From DASQBT01 sp963782495 (lineage in GTDB: Bacteria; Pseudomonadota; Gammaproteobacteria; Burkholderiales; Thiobacillaceae), in the NCBI GenBank assembly GCA_963782495.1, contig CAWAJU010000009.1:124001-188000 (forward strand): a stretch of 64,000 nucleotides of DNA, given 5' to 3'. The notes beneath the pieces are model-generated. The model was not told the origin of the DNA. It saw nothing but the letters and a program-made list of their open reading frames with translations, and searched no databases. Shown piece after piece: positions 8,866 to 17,499 of the stretch (the first letter of the stretch is position 1; each line of letters starts with the position of its first letter). The position numbers were made by a program, and so were the translations under genes.

Positions 8866-11800
8866 ATGTTTGGCCGGATCGTAAACCATGCGACCCCGCT
8901 CCTCCTGTTGCTCCTGTGCGTATTGATGAACGCTCCTTATGGACGTGCCCAGGCTACCGCGACACTCGAAGGACTGGTGAAAGATTCCAGTGATGCAGTA
9001 TTGCCCAATGCCCAAGTGACCGCCACCGATGTTTCCACTGGCCTGGCGCGAACCGTGACATCAAACACAGGCGGCTACTATCGCATCGCCAGCTTGCCTG
9101 TAGGGAAGTACGATCTCACGGTCACGGAAACGGGATTCAAGAAAATGCTGCTCAGCGGAGTCACGCTCAACGTGGGCCAGTTGGCACGCGTCGATATCAC
9201 AATGCAGATCGGCCAAGTGAGCCAGGAGATTACAGTGCAAGGCGCCGCACCTTTAGTGGATACGTCCACCACTGGTGTGGGCGGTGTGGTAGAGAACAAA
9301 CAGATTACGTCGATGCCCCTCAACGGCCGGCATTTTCTGCAACTCGGTTTGCTGATCCCGGGAGTGAGTGAGCCTCAGACCGGAAGCACTCAGAGCCAGT
9401 GGGGTACGGCTGGCGGTAACATCGGGTTTTCCGTAGCCGGTCAGCGTGACTCGTACAACAATTTCACGCTGGATGGCGTCAATGTCATGGACACCAACTA
9501 CAACACCTTGACGGTGAGCCCATCGGTGGATGCGGTTCAGGAGTTCCGGATTATTGCCGATGGTTATTCGGCCAAATACGGTATCGTGCCTGGCGCCCAG
9601 GTCGATATCGTAACGCGCTCTGGTACCAATAACCTGCACGGTTCAGCGTACGAATACCTGCGCAATTCCGTTCTGGACGCAAAGAACTACTTTGACAGCG
9701 CAAACCAGCCGATTCCGCCTTACAAGCAAAACCAGTTCGGAGTTACGCTTGGTGGTCCAGTCAAGAAGGATAAGGCCTTCTTTTTCCTTTCTTATGAAGG
9801 ATTGCGTATACGGCAATCTTTGACGCAGGAGACAACGGTACCGACGCTGGCGATGCACAATGGAGATCTGTCAGGGATAAATCCCGGCACAGGTCAGCCG
9901 TTTAACCAAATCACCGATGTAAATGGTGTACCCTTCCTAGGGAACCAGGTTCCCGTCGGAGAGTTCAATCCTATGGCGGCGGCCATCCTGGCCAGGACTC
10001 CTCTGCCCAATATCTCCAACGCTGCTCCCGGTCAGTCGAACTATCTCGCTGTCGCGGGGCGTTACGATAACAGTAATGTGTATCTGGGTCGCATCGACTA
10101 TCAGATCACCCCGAAGAACCTGGCGTTTATTCGCTACACCCAGCAGCAGGATTTCTCCAGTTCACCGTTTGTTCATCGCTTCTCACCAGTGTTACCGGGG
10201 GCGGACGGCTTTGGAGACGTTGGCGGTTCGACAGGACGCAACGCCGACATTTCTTTGACCACCATAATCTCACCTACTATCGTGAATGTTTTTCGCCTCG
10301 GATACAACGGGTTGCACGCGACTGTGGAGTCGCAAAATATAGGCGACAATTTCATCAAGAATCTGGGGTTTCAAAGATATGGGCAGACGCTTAATGGTGG
10401 TCTACCTTACATCAGTATTCCTGGTCTCGGGGGTCTAGGTGACAGTGACACTCTGCAGCCGAATATCAGGCGCAACAACGGCTTCGAATTTCGCGATGAC
10501 GTTACTTGGACGCATGGAAGATTCACACATGAATTCGGGGGTGACTACTGGCTATATCATCTGGCGGGCGTGACTGACACATTCTCCAATGGTCAATTTC
10601 AGTTTGGAACCGATACCGGGTTTGGCCAGAACGCTACGGGGTCGGGGTTTTCAGACTTTTTGCTTGATCGTCCACGAGTCAGCCTAATCCAATTGGGGAC
10701 CGGTTACGGGCACTTTCGTTATCATTATCTGGGTGCCTACTATGCGGGACAGTTTCGCGCCACCCCCAGATTGACATTGAACTACGGATTGCGTTGGGAG
10801 TTCTCGACCACTCCGACCCCAATTGCAGGTACTGTCGTGTCGGTGCTCGACCTGCCGAAGGGGACAATCGTGCTTGGTTCTCAGTCTGGACAAATGCCCT
10901 CGCTGAACGACCCGCTCACCCAGTATTTCATCAACAACTTTGGCACGAAATTCGAGACCAATAAACAACTGGGCTTGCCGGCTGGCGTAAACCCGACTCG
11001 GTACTTGAATCTTGCGCCCCGACTGGGTTTTGCGTGGGACGCGCTGGGGAACTCTAAGTTGGTGGTGCGCAGTTCAGCAGGCCTGTTCAACAACTTCCAA
11101 GAGCGAGGATATAATGTGCAGTCTGGAGTATTGGGACCGCCGTTTGCACCGACCGTGGCAACGTTTCAGGATTCACTCTTCTTTCCGACGACGCCCAACA
11201 CCTACGAAAGTACGTTTGCTTTTGGCGGACCTCCGGATCGCACGTCGGACAATGGGGGGCCCTCCACTGCGGGTGTTCCGCCCGGAGTGCGTCCCGGCTA
11301 CGTAGAAGAATGGACTTTGAGTGTGCAGTCGCAGCTTAGGAAAAATACGGTTGCTGAGGTCTCTTACGCGGGAAATCATGGCGCCCACCTGAATGGGTTC
11401 TATCTCGCCAACCAAAACATCCCCAACTCGCCGCAGGCTAAGGGAGGGTTTCCTCCCAATCCGGCATTTGGCGAGTCCTTCCAAGAGCACAGCTCGGGGA
11501 TGTCGTGGTATCACGGGCTATCGGGCAGGCTGCAGCAGCGAGTTACCAACGGGTTGACCTTTACCGTGGGTTATACGTGGTCGAGGGCGGCAGATACGGT
11601 TTCTACCTTTACTGGCGGCCCCACTGACTCTCCTGTTCCTCAAAACTCATATGACCTGTTGGGAAATAAGGGTCTATCCAACTTTGACCGTCGCAATCGC
11701 TTTATCGTGAATTACGTGTGGGATCTACCGTTCGGGCGCGGGAAAAAATATTTAAGTGACAAGGGAGGCGTGGTTGACGCAGTCCTCGGAGGCTGGCAGT

Positions 11801-12255
11801 GGGGCGGTTTGGCTACCATTGAATCTGGAACTCCATTTACCGTGCAGTTGACTGGCAACGTCAGTGGGATTGCCAGTTCCAGTGCAGACCGTCCGAATTG
11901 CGTGGCGGATCCTAACAGCGGCGCCCCTAATACCGTCGATGAGTGGTTTAATGTGAATGCTTTTGCGCCGAATACCACCATTTTTCCGGCCACGGGATCA
12001 CCTTACAAACTCCTTGGAAACTGCGGACGAAATATCGTACAAGGCCCTCCCAATCGGGTTTACGATATGACCCTCGCCAAGACTTTTACCCTGACCGAAC
12101 GCACACACCTGGAGTTTCGCTCAGATTTCTTTGACATCTTTAATCACCCGAATTTCAACACGCCGAACCGCTATTTCGGGACGGCTACATTCGGCCAGAT
12201 CACCTCAGCGCAGTTGCCGCGATTGATCCAATTTGGATTGCATCTTTCATTTTGA
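8866..12255 (+). CDS. Oar-type TonB-dependent outer-membrane receptor
   Basis: About 1,129 residues. A signal peptide (LLLLLLCVLMNAPYGRAQA) is followed by a carboxypeptidase-regulatory-like beta-sandwich (about residues 25-110), the hinge SMPLNGRHFLQLGLLIPGV, the plug (FTLDGVNVMDTNYNT; YGIVPGAQVDIVTRSGTN) and a long beta-barrel with an aromatic C-terminus (FGLHLSF). Such receptors import bulky or scarce substrates with TonB energy and are hugely expanded in Acidobacteriota. I prefer the ATG at 8866, which has GGGAGG 5 nt upstream and gives a standard signal peptide. ATG 8824 after a G-run adds 14 residues. The next gene starts 4 nt after the stop, so it leads a polycistron. Confidence 0.92.
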   Translation: MFGRIVNHATPLLLLLLCVLMNAPYGRAQATATLEGLVKDSSDAVLPNAQVTATDVSTGLARTVTSNTGGYYRIASLPVGKYDLTVTETGFKKMLLSGVTLNVGQLARVDITMQIGQVSQEITVQGAAPLVDTSTTGVGGVVENKQITSMPLNGRHFLQLGLLIPGVSEPQTGSTQSQWGTAGGNIGFSVAGQRDSYNNFTLDGVNVMDTNYNTLTVSPSVDAVQEFRIIADGYSAKYGIVPGAQVDIVTRSGTNNLHGSAYEYLRNSVLDAKNYFDSANQPIPPYKQNQFGVTLGGPVKKDKAFFFLSYEGLRIRQSLTQETTVPTLAMHNGDLSGINPGTGQPFNQITDVNGVPFLGNQVPVGEFNPMAAAILARTPLPNISNAAPGQSNYLAVAGRYDNSNVYLGRIDYQITPKNLAFIRYTQQQDFSSSPFVHRFSPVLPGADGFGDVGGSTGRNADISLTTIISPTIVNVFRLGYNGLHATVESQNIGDNFIKNLGFQRYGQTLNGGLPYISIPGLGGLGDSDTLQPNIRRNNGFEFRDDVTWTHGRFTHEFGGDYWLYHLAGVTDTFSNGQFQFGTDTGFGQNATGSGFSDFLLDRPRVSLIQLGTGYGHFRYHYLGAYYAGQFRATPRLTLNYGLRWEFSTTPTPIAGTVVSVLDLPKGTIVLGSQSGQMPSLNDPLTQYFINNFGTKFETNKQLGLPAGVNPTRYLNLAPRLGFAWDALGNSKLVVRSSAGLFNNFQERGYNVQSGVLGPPFAPTVATFQDSLFFPTTPNTYESTFAFGGPPDRTSDNGGPSTAGVPPGVRPGYVEEWTLSVQSQLRKNTVAEVSYAGNHGAHLNGFYLANQNIPNSPQAKGGFPPNPAFGESFQEHSSGMSWYHGLSGRLQQRVTNGLTFTVGYTWSRAADTVSTFTGGPTDSPVPQNSYDLLGNKGLSNFDRRNRFIVNYVWDLPFGRGKKYLSDKGGVVDAVLGGWQWGGLATIESGTPFTVQLTGNVSGIASSSADRPNCVADPNSGAPNTVDEWFNVNAFAPNTTIFPATGSPYKLLGNCGRNIVQGPPNRVYDMTLAKTFTLTERTHLEFRSDFFDIFNHPNFNTPNRYFGTATFGQITSAQLPRLIQFGLHLSF

Positions 12256-12259
12256 CGAA

Positions 12260-13576
12260 ATGCAATATCATCCAACTCGCAGGCAGTTCGTGGGCGGCCT
12301 GGCCGCCGGTGGCCTAGCGTGGGGGGTGCCTAGCAACGCTAAGGAAATGTTGGGTTCGGCGGCGGTCCTGCAGACAGGGCCGTCGTCAAACTCGGCTGGG
12401 TCCATATCTCCATTTCCAATCCCACCCATTTCTGTTTCTGCCTTCACGCGACGTATCGCCCGGATTCGCGACAGGATGCGATCCCAAAAGCTGGATTGCC
12501 TGCTGGTCTCCTCCGTACTGAATCATGCAGTTCGGTATTTTGGCTTTTTCGATCCGGAATTGCAGGGACGGGGCTCCGGGTCGCCGCAACTAGTCTCAGT
12601 TCTCCTCCCGATCGAGGGAGATCCCGTACTGTTCCTGCAGAGTTTTACGGCTGCCGACTACATGCGCCCACGGGTTCAGGCGTCGAGCTATATTAAAGAT
12701 ACAAGGCTGGTGGGAGGGGGCAATCAGCAAGTACTGCAGCTGGTGGCGGACCAGATGCGATCGTGGAAACTCGACGGTGCCACACTCGGGTTGGTTGGTG
12801 CCGAACTTGGCTGGGCTGAGCGCTTGTTCTTTCTGCAATCGTTGCCGCGGCTGAACCTGATCGACGCCGACCCCCTGATCAATCGCTTGCGTATCGTTAA
12901 GGATGCGGAAGAGATTGAGTTAATGAAACGTTCGGCATCCATCGGCGACATCGCAATGCGGGAAGTTGAAAAGCATCTCGCGGACGGCGTCACCGACTTT
13001 GAGCTCTATGCCCAAGGGCAAGCGGCGATGATCTCGGCGGGTGCGGAAGAAGATACTTTTGTACTGATGGGCATTGGACCAAATCAAAATACAATGCTCA
13101 TGGAGCTTTTGAACGGGCGCAAGTTGCGTAAAGGCGATGTAGTCGTGTACGAAGTGTTGCCATTTTTCCGGACGTATAACACGGAACTGGCAGTCACTTT
13201 TTCGCTCAAACCTTTGTCCATAGCGCAAAAACGTGCCGCCGATGCCTGTCAGGCCGCCTACAATGCGGGTGTTGCCGAAGCCAAGCCTGGTGTTACTACT
13301 TCCAAGGTTGTGGAGGCATCGCTAAAGGCTTTCCGGAGAAACGGATTTGATTCCTTCACCCACACCCCGGGGCACTTCATCGGCCTCGACAACTACGAAG
13401 GACCGCCCTTGCGTTCGAGCGACACAGTCCTTGAGCCGGGAATGATCTTTAGTTTTCATCCTAACATTGTCATTCCGGGACAAGTGAAAGAAGAAATCTG
13501 CGGAATCCTTCTGGTTACGGACAAAGCAGTGCAGAATCTCTCGCAATATCCACCACAGGGAATACGAGTGATATAG
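12260..13576 (+). CDS. Tat-exported M24-fold (Xaa-Pro peptidase/creatinase-like) protein
   Basis: About 438 residues. The N-terminus TRRQFVGGLAAGGLAWG is a twin-arginine signal, followed by a creatinase/prolidase N-terminal domain and a pita-bread M24 catalytic domain. The metal site is unusual. Where aminopeptidase P has two Asp (DxG and SDxTRTF), this protein has Glu (VVYEVLPF and TELAVTF), and the Glu of the IEPG motif is replaced in FSFHPNIVIPG. The GHFIGL histidine is kept. It could be a divergent dipeptidase, a creatinase-like C-N hydrolase or a non-catalytic binder. It begins 4 nt after the receptor gene and is a tandem paralogue of the next gene. Confidence 0.85.
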   Translation: MQYHPTRRQFVGGLAAGGLAWGVPSNAKEMLGSAAVLQTGPSSNSAGSISPFPIPPISVSAFTRRIARIRDRMRSQKLDCLLVSSVLNHAVRYFGFFDPELQGRGSGSPQLVSVLLPIEGDPVLFLQSFTAADYMRPRVQASSYIKDTRLVGGGNQQVLQLVADQMRSWKLDGATLGLVGAELGWAERLFFLQSLPRLNLIDADPLINRLRIVKDAEEIELMKRSASIGDIAMREVEKHLADGVTDFELYAQGQAAMISAGAEEDTFVLMGIGPNQNTMLMELLNGRKLRKGDVVVYEVLPFFRTYNTELAVTFSLKPLSIAQKRAADACQAAYNAGVAEAKPGVTTSKVVEASLKAFRRNGFDSFTHTPGHFIGLDNYEGPPLRSSDTVLEPGMIFSFHPNIVIPGQVKEEICGILLVTDKAVQNLSQYPPQGIRVI

Positions 13577-13586
13577 GGGCAAGGAA

Positions 13587-14933
13587 ATGGGACTGAGTCG
13601 GCGCGATCTTATAAAGACAGCTGGCCTGACGGCTGGAGGGGTGTTGACATTCCATTCCGAGGCGCTGGGACGGACCCAGAATGATCGGGTCCATCCTCAG
13701 CCGTCGGATGCCTCGGGTGGATACACTGGCGGGAAAAAGCTTCCGCCCCTACCGTCGGAGGTGGCGACGCTGTACTCGAAGGAGTATGGCCGCCGTCGAA
13801 TCAAGAAGATCCAGACTGCGCTTCAACAGGCGAATCTCGATGCCCTGATCGTCAGCAATCGTGGGCTGGATTACATCGGATACGTCAGCAATTTCCACCC
13901 TTATCCGCTCGAGCCAGGAGCCGTGCTGGTACTGGCCGAGGGGCCGTCTACACTCTTCGTTAATACCTACAGCAGCGCCCATGCCCGCGCGCTGGAGCCG
14001 ATTGTCTGGGTGGACGAGATGGTGGATGTACCCCACGATCCGGTGTCGGAAGGCAGCAATCAGAATCTGGTCAACGCGTGCATCCAGAGGCTGAAGGAAC
14101 GAAAACTGGAGCATGGCCGGGTGGGCATTGCCGGCGATGAGATTGACTGGCTCCTTCCTTATTATTTCCGCGAGCAATTGCCGGATGCGAAAGTGGAGGA
14201 TGCAAATCGTACACTGACACAATTAATTGTGGTGAAGGATGACGTTGAATTGGCCCTAATCCGGTATGCTCAGAGATTTATTGACGATATCGCCTACCCG
14301 ATTTACCGGGAGACTTTGCGTCCGGGCTCGCTCGATCAAATCGTGTACGCCCGGGTAATGGGCGGCATGCTGGAGCAGGGAGCAAGTCCCAGTACGGTTC
14401 TCCTCTTCGATGCCGGTCCTGCAGGTTCTGGCACTTGGGCTAGCGGTGCGCGCGGACGCCGATTGGAAGCCAGCGACATCATTCTCACCGAGCCGACTCC
14501 AAGTATTGCGGGTTATCAATCCGAGAAGATGTATACCTTTGCCCTCGGCCACAAAATACCAGACTCTCAAACACGTGGATCACAAGTCATGTATGAAACC
14601 TTCCAACTACTGATGACAGAGTTGAAGCCGGGAAAGGAACTGACCCCGATCTTGCAGAAGGTGGATGCATTTCTTCAAAGCCACGGGTACGAAGGTCCAA
14701 CTGTTCCGGTTGGGCATTGGATCGGGACTCAGAACCACGAGGGCCCTCGCTTTACGGTGGAGGGAACGCGTGGCTGGGTGCTGCAGAAAAACATGGTGAT
14801 GAGTTGGCATCCTAATATCGTAATACCGGGCAAAGTACGCACAACTTGTTCGAGTTGTGTGCTGATTACGGAAAACGGAGTCGAGGACTTGTCCTCGATA
14901 CGGATGGAACCGATCTATTACATCGACGAGTAA
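13587..14933 (+). CDS. Second Tat-exported M24-fold protein (tandem paralogue)
   Basis: 448 residues with Tat signal LSRRDLIKTAGLTAGGVL, a creatinase-like N-domain and an M24 domain. As in its neighbour, expected ligands are changed: Glu in LTEPTPSIA and SEKMYTFAL, His in SWHPNIVIPG. Here the last Glu ligand is also lost (VRTTCSSCVLITENG instead of VRIED), while GHWIGTQNHEGP keeps the histidine. Loss of most canonical ligands argues against an ordinary metallo-aminopeptidase. The 10-nt gap to the previous gene suggests a heteromeric pair acting in the periplasm. Function unproven. Confidence 0.85.
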   Translation: MGLSRRDLIKTAGLTAGGVLTFHSEALGRTQNDRVHPQPSDASGGYTGGKKLPPLPSEVATLYSKEYGRRRIKKIQTALQQANLDALIVSNRGLDYIGYVSNFHPYPLEPGAVLVLAEGPSTLFVNTYSSAHARALEPIVWVDEMVDVPHDPVSEGSNQNLVNACIQRLKERKLEHGRVGIAGDEIDWLLPYYFREQLPDAKVEDANRTLTQLIVVKDDVELALIRYAQRFIDDIAYPIYRETLRPGSLDQIVYARVMGGMLEQGASPSTVLLFDAGPAGSGTWASGARGRRLEASDIILTEPTPSIAGYQSEKMYTFALGHKIPDSQTRGSQVMYETFQLLMTELKPGKELTPILQKVDAFLQSHGYEGPTVPVGHWIGTQNHEGPRFTVEGTRGWVLQKNMVMSWHPNIVIPGKVRTTCSSCVLITENGVEDLSSIRMEPIYYIDE

Positions 14934-14950
14934 GCCAGATACTTTTCCCT

Positions 14951-15925
14951 ATGATTAAAAAAGTAGCGCTCCTGATGACGTTGTTTCTCAGCTGGCAAGC
15001 ATATGGGCAGACAGCGGAGTCTCAACCCATTATTGATGTGCACGTGCACGCCTATCCGGCAGATTGGGTAAAAAATGTGCTGGGGCCGCTCGCGACCGAA
15101 AGTGACAAGCTGCCGGACCCTCCCAATCCCATCACTGGCAAGCGGTCGGGCGCGGCTACCGATGAGCAGTTGCGCAGCGCCATGCTGGCAGCGATGAAGC
15201 ACTACAACATCGTGAAAGTTGTTGCCAGCGGTCCGCTGAGGATTGTTTACCAGTGGAAGGCCGCCGATCCGGGCCGAATCATCGGTTCTCCTCTTTTCCC
15301 CATTCCAAAGCTGGCCCCGTATCCGAGCATCGCAGAACTCCGCCAGGGCTACTCTTCAGGTCAGCTTGGCGCCTTGGGCGAGGTCACGGCGATCTACGAT
15401 GGGCTTTCTCCCAGCGACCCCAAAATGGAGCCGTACTACGCTCTCGCCGAGGAGATGGACATACCGGTCGGGATTCATACGGGCATTGGAATTCCAGAAG
15501 CTTCTTATAGCTGCTGCCCCGGGTTCCGAATTGGCCTGGCCAATCCGCTCAACGTAGAGGAACTCCTGGTCAAGCATCCGCGATTGCGGCTCTACATCAT
15601 GCACGCTGGTTATCCCTACCTTGACGCGACACTGGCTTTGATGAACGCCTATCCGAAAATATACGCTGATCTGGCCGCCATTGACTGGCTTCTTCCGCGC
15701 GAAGAGTTTCAACAATATCTTTCGAGGCTAATACAAGCGGGCATGGGAAAGCGCTTGATGTTTGGCACGGACGGAATTGTCTGGCCTGATGCATTTGGGG
15801 TCGCGATCGATAACGTTAAATCCACTCCTTCTCTAACGCCCGAACAGAAGGCCGACATTTTCTATAACAATGCGGCACGCTTTTTTCAGCTGGAACCCGC
15901 GAAAATGCAATCATCGGGAAGGTGA
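14951..15925 (+). CDS. Exported amidohydrolase (PF04909-type TIM barrel)
   Basis: About 324 residues. MIKKVALLMTLFLSWQAYGQ is a Sec signal peptide, followed by the metal-binding HxH in IIDVHVHAYPADW. Later ligands are probably the histidines of VGIHTGIG and LYIMHAGYP and the Asp of LMFGTDGIVWPD. The family hydrolyses or decarboxylates small acids and amides. The start at 14951 is chosen because it gives the signal peptide and follows the previous stop by 17 nt. A longer frame from 14846 would run back into the M24 gene. An exported member next to exported M24 proteins implies substrate processing in the periplasm. Confidence 0.85.
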   Translation: MIKKVALLMTLFLSWQAYGQTAESQPIIDVHVHAYPADWVKNVLGPLATESDKLPDPPNPITGKRSGAATDEQLRSAMLAAMKHYNIVKVVASGPLRIVYQWKAADPGRIIGSPLFPIPKLAPYPSIAELRQGYSSGQLGALGEVTAIYDGLSPSDPKMEPYYALAEEMDIPVGIHTGIGIPEASYSCCPGFRIGLANPLNVEELLVKHPRLRLYIMHAGYPYLDATLALMNAYPKIYADLAAIDWLLPREEFQQYLSRLIQAGMGKRLMFGTDGIVWPDAFGVAIDNVKSTPSLTPEQKADIFYNNAARFFQLEPAKMQSSGR

Positions 15926-15928
15926 TTT

Positions 15929-16375
15929 ATGCCGAAGCATCGAAGGCAGACGACAAAGCACCGATCGCCCCATACCGATCTACCAGAGCGTGCTTCCGCC
16001 TTTTTCGCAAGGCTGACGGGGGATGCCGCTGGACGCAGATTGCTGGGGGAACAAGACCATCGCATCGAATTCGAGCTTACAGATGGTAGTCCTTTCCGGG
16101 TGCACATAAAACGCGGAAAAAGCGGAGTGAAAGCCGGGGCCACGAAGCCAGAAGGCTATGACGTAAATGATCTGATCCATTTTCGTCTCTCCTCCGCAAC
16201 TTTGACCCGCTTGTTCGACGGCAAGATCCGGTTCACAGATGCTTTGATTCCAATTCAGCAAGACGGAAGTGACGCCATGTTGCTGTTGGAATGCACTTTA
16301 TTCAAGTGGAGTGTGTTGAGTTGGATCGGCAGGATATTTCGTGGAGCCCAGCTTCGAGGCAGCGGACAATTATGA
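15929..16375 (+). CDS. Small SCP2-like protein, coupled to the next amidohydrolase
   Basis: 148 residues, basic N-terminus, no signal peptide. The pattern FFARLTGD...RIEFELTDGSPFRVHI...DLIHFRLSSATLTRLFDGKIRFTDALIPIQ resembles the SCP2 sterol-carrier fold, which binds lipids or CoA esters, but similarity is judged by eye. It starts 3 nt after the exported amidohydrolase gene and its TGA overlaps the next ATG (ATGA), so translation is probably coupled. It may be a binding or accessory subunit of the operon enzymes. Function unknown. Confidence 0.65.
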   Translation: MPKHRRQTTKHRSPHTDLPERASAFFARLTGDAAGRRLLGEQDHRIEFELTDGSPFRVHIKRGKSGVKAGATKPEGYDVNDLIHFRLSSATLTRLFDGKIRFTDALIPIQQDGSDAMLLLECTLFKWSVLSWIGRIFRGAQLRGSGQL

Positions 16376-17499
16376 GCGCAATTCGGACCGAATTGACCAG
16401 AAGGCGATGGTTATGGCTCAGCGCCCTTGCCTATCCTGGCAAGCTACTCGGTAGTTGGAGCGCCAACCGTGGAGTGCCGACGTCGTCCATGAATATCGAT
16501 ATCTATACCCATTTCTTTCCTCCCGCGTACGCAAGAGAAATTTCCCGGACCGCGACTCGCTCCCATCCGGACGTTCCCAATATCGACATGCTGATGCGTC
16601 TGTTTCCTAATTTGAGCGAGTTTGACATGCGTATGGTGCACATGGACCGTTATCAGACTTCGATTCAGGTACTGACTCCTCTTCCAATCCCGCCAGACCT
16701 GTTCGTGAGTGATTCACGGACAGCTGCGGCCCTGACTCGGGTCGCGAATGATTCAATGGCCGAGGCGATTGCCAAGCGGCGCGATCGCTTTGTCGGAGTC
16801 GCACTATTGTGCTTCCAGGACATGGATGAAGCAACCATTGAATTGGAACGCTCCGTGAAGGACCTTGGTTTTAAGGGGGCCATGATCTTCACCAACATTT
16901 CGGGTCGGCCCCTCGATATTCCCGAACTGTCTAAGGTTTATGAGAAGGCGCAGAGCCTGGATGTGCCTCTGTGGATCCACCCGATTTCATGGAACTATTA
17001 CGACTGGGTTCGGGATTATCTGATTTGGCAAATTTTTGGATGGCCAATCGATACGACGCTTGCCATGGCCCGAATCGTTTACGGTGGGGTGCTCGATAAA
17101 TTTCCCAAGTTGAAGTTTATTGCTCACCATGCCGGCGGAACCACGCCGTACCTCATCGGTCGGGTGATTGATACGTACGATCAGAATGAAGAATTGATGC
17201 GGCTCTCCGGGGACCCCAAAAAACCCTCTCCTCCCGCGACGAAAGCACCGATTGACTACTACAGGATGTTTTATGGCGACACCGCGCTTTCCGGTGTTCC
17301 TGGCGCGATGCAGTGTGCTTACGAAATGTTCACGTCGGAGCGCCTCTTATTCGGATCTGACTATCCATTCGGACCAGACAGAGGCCAGCGTTTTATCGGT
17401 TCGAACCTAGCGGCAATTGATACCTTGAAGCTTGGGGATCGTGATCGAAAGAAGGTTCTGGTGGAGAACGCTCGTGCGCTGCTGAGGATGCCGGCTTGA
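16372..17499 (+). CDS. Amidohydrolase family protein (ACMSD/PF04909-like)
   Basis: 375 residues from the ATG that overlaps the previous stop (ATGA). The N-terminal TRRRWLWLSALAYPG resembles an exported or anchored leader with twin arginines. The barrel follows with DIYTHFFPPAY, KFIAHHAGGTTPYLIGR and LLFGSDYPFGPDRGQ. The first His of the usual HxH is Tyr (DIYTH), a variant I recall in part of this superfamily. Relatives decarboxylate or hydrate unsaturated dicarboxylic acids. Its stop overlaps the start of the lyase gene (TTGA), so the operon continues. Confidence 0.85.
   Translation: MSAIRTELTRRRWLWLSALAYPGKLLGSWSANRGVPTSSMNIDIYTHFFPPAYAREISRTATRSHPDVPNIDMLMRLFPNLSEFDMRMVHMDRYQTSIQVLTPLPIPPDLFVSDSRTAAALTRVANDSMAEAIAKRRDRFVGVALLCFQDMDEATIELERSVKDLGFKGAMIFTNISGRPLDIPELSKVYEKAQSLDVPLWIHPISWNYYDWVRDYLIWQIFGWPIDTTLAMARIVYGGVLDKFPKLKFIAHHAGGTTPYLIGRVIDTYDQNEELMRLSGDPKKPSPPATKAPIDYYRMFYGDTALSGVPGAMQCAYEMFTSERLLFGSDYPFGPDRGQRFIGSNLAAIDTLKLGDRDRKKVLVENARALLRMPA

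Noticed and set aside
583..14933. Complete creatinine degradation pathway (HyuAB, carbamoylsarcosine amidase, creatinase-like M24)
   Set aside because: No creatininase, creatinine deaminase or sarcosine oxidase is present, the M24 proteins are exported, and the lyases do not fit; kept only as an analogy.
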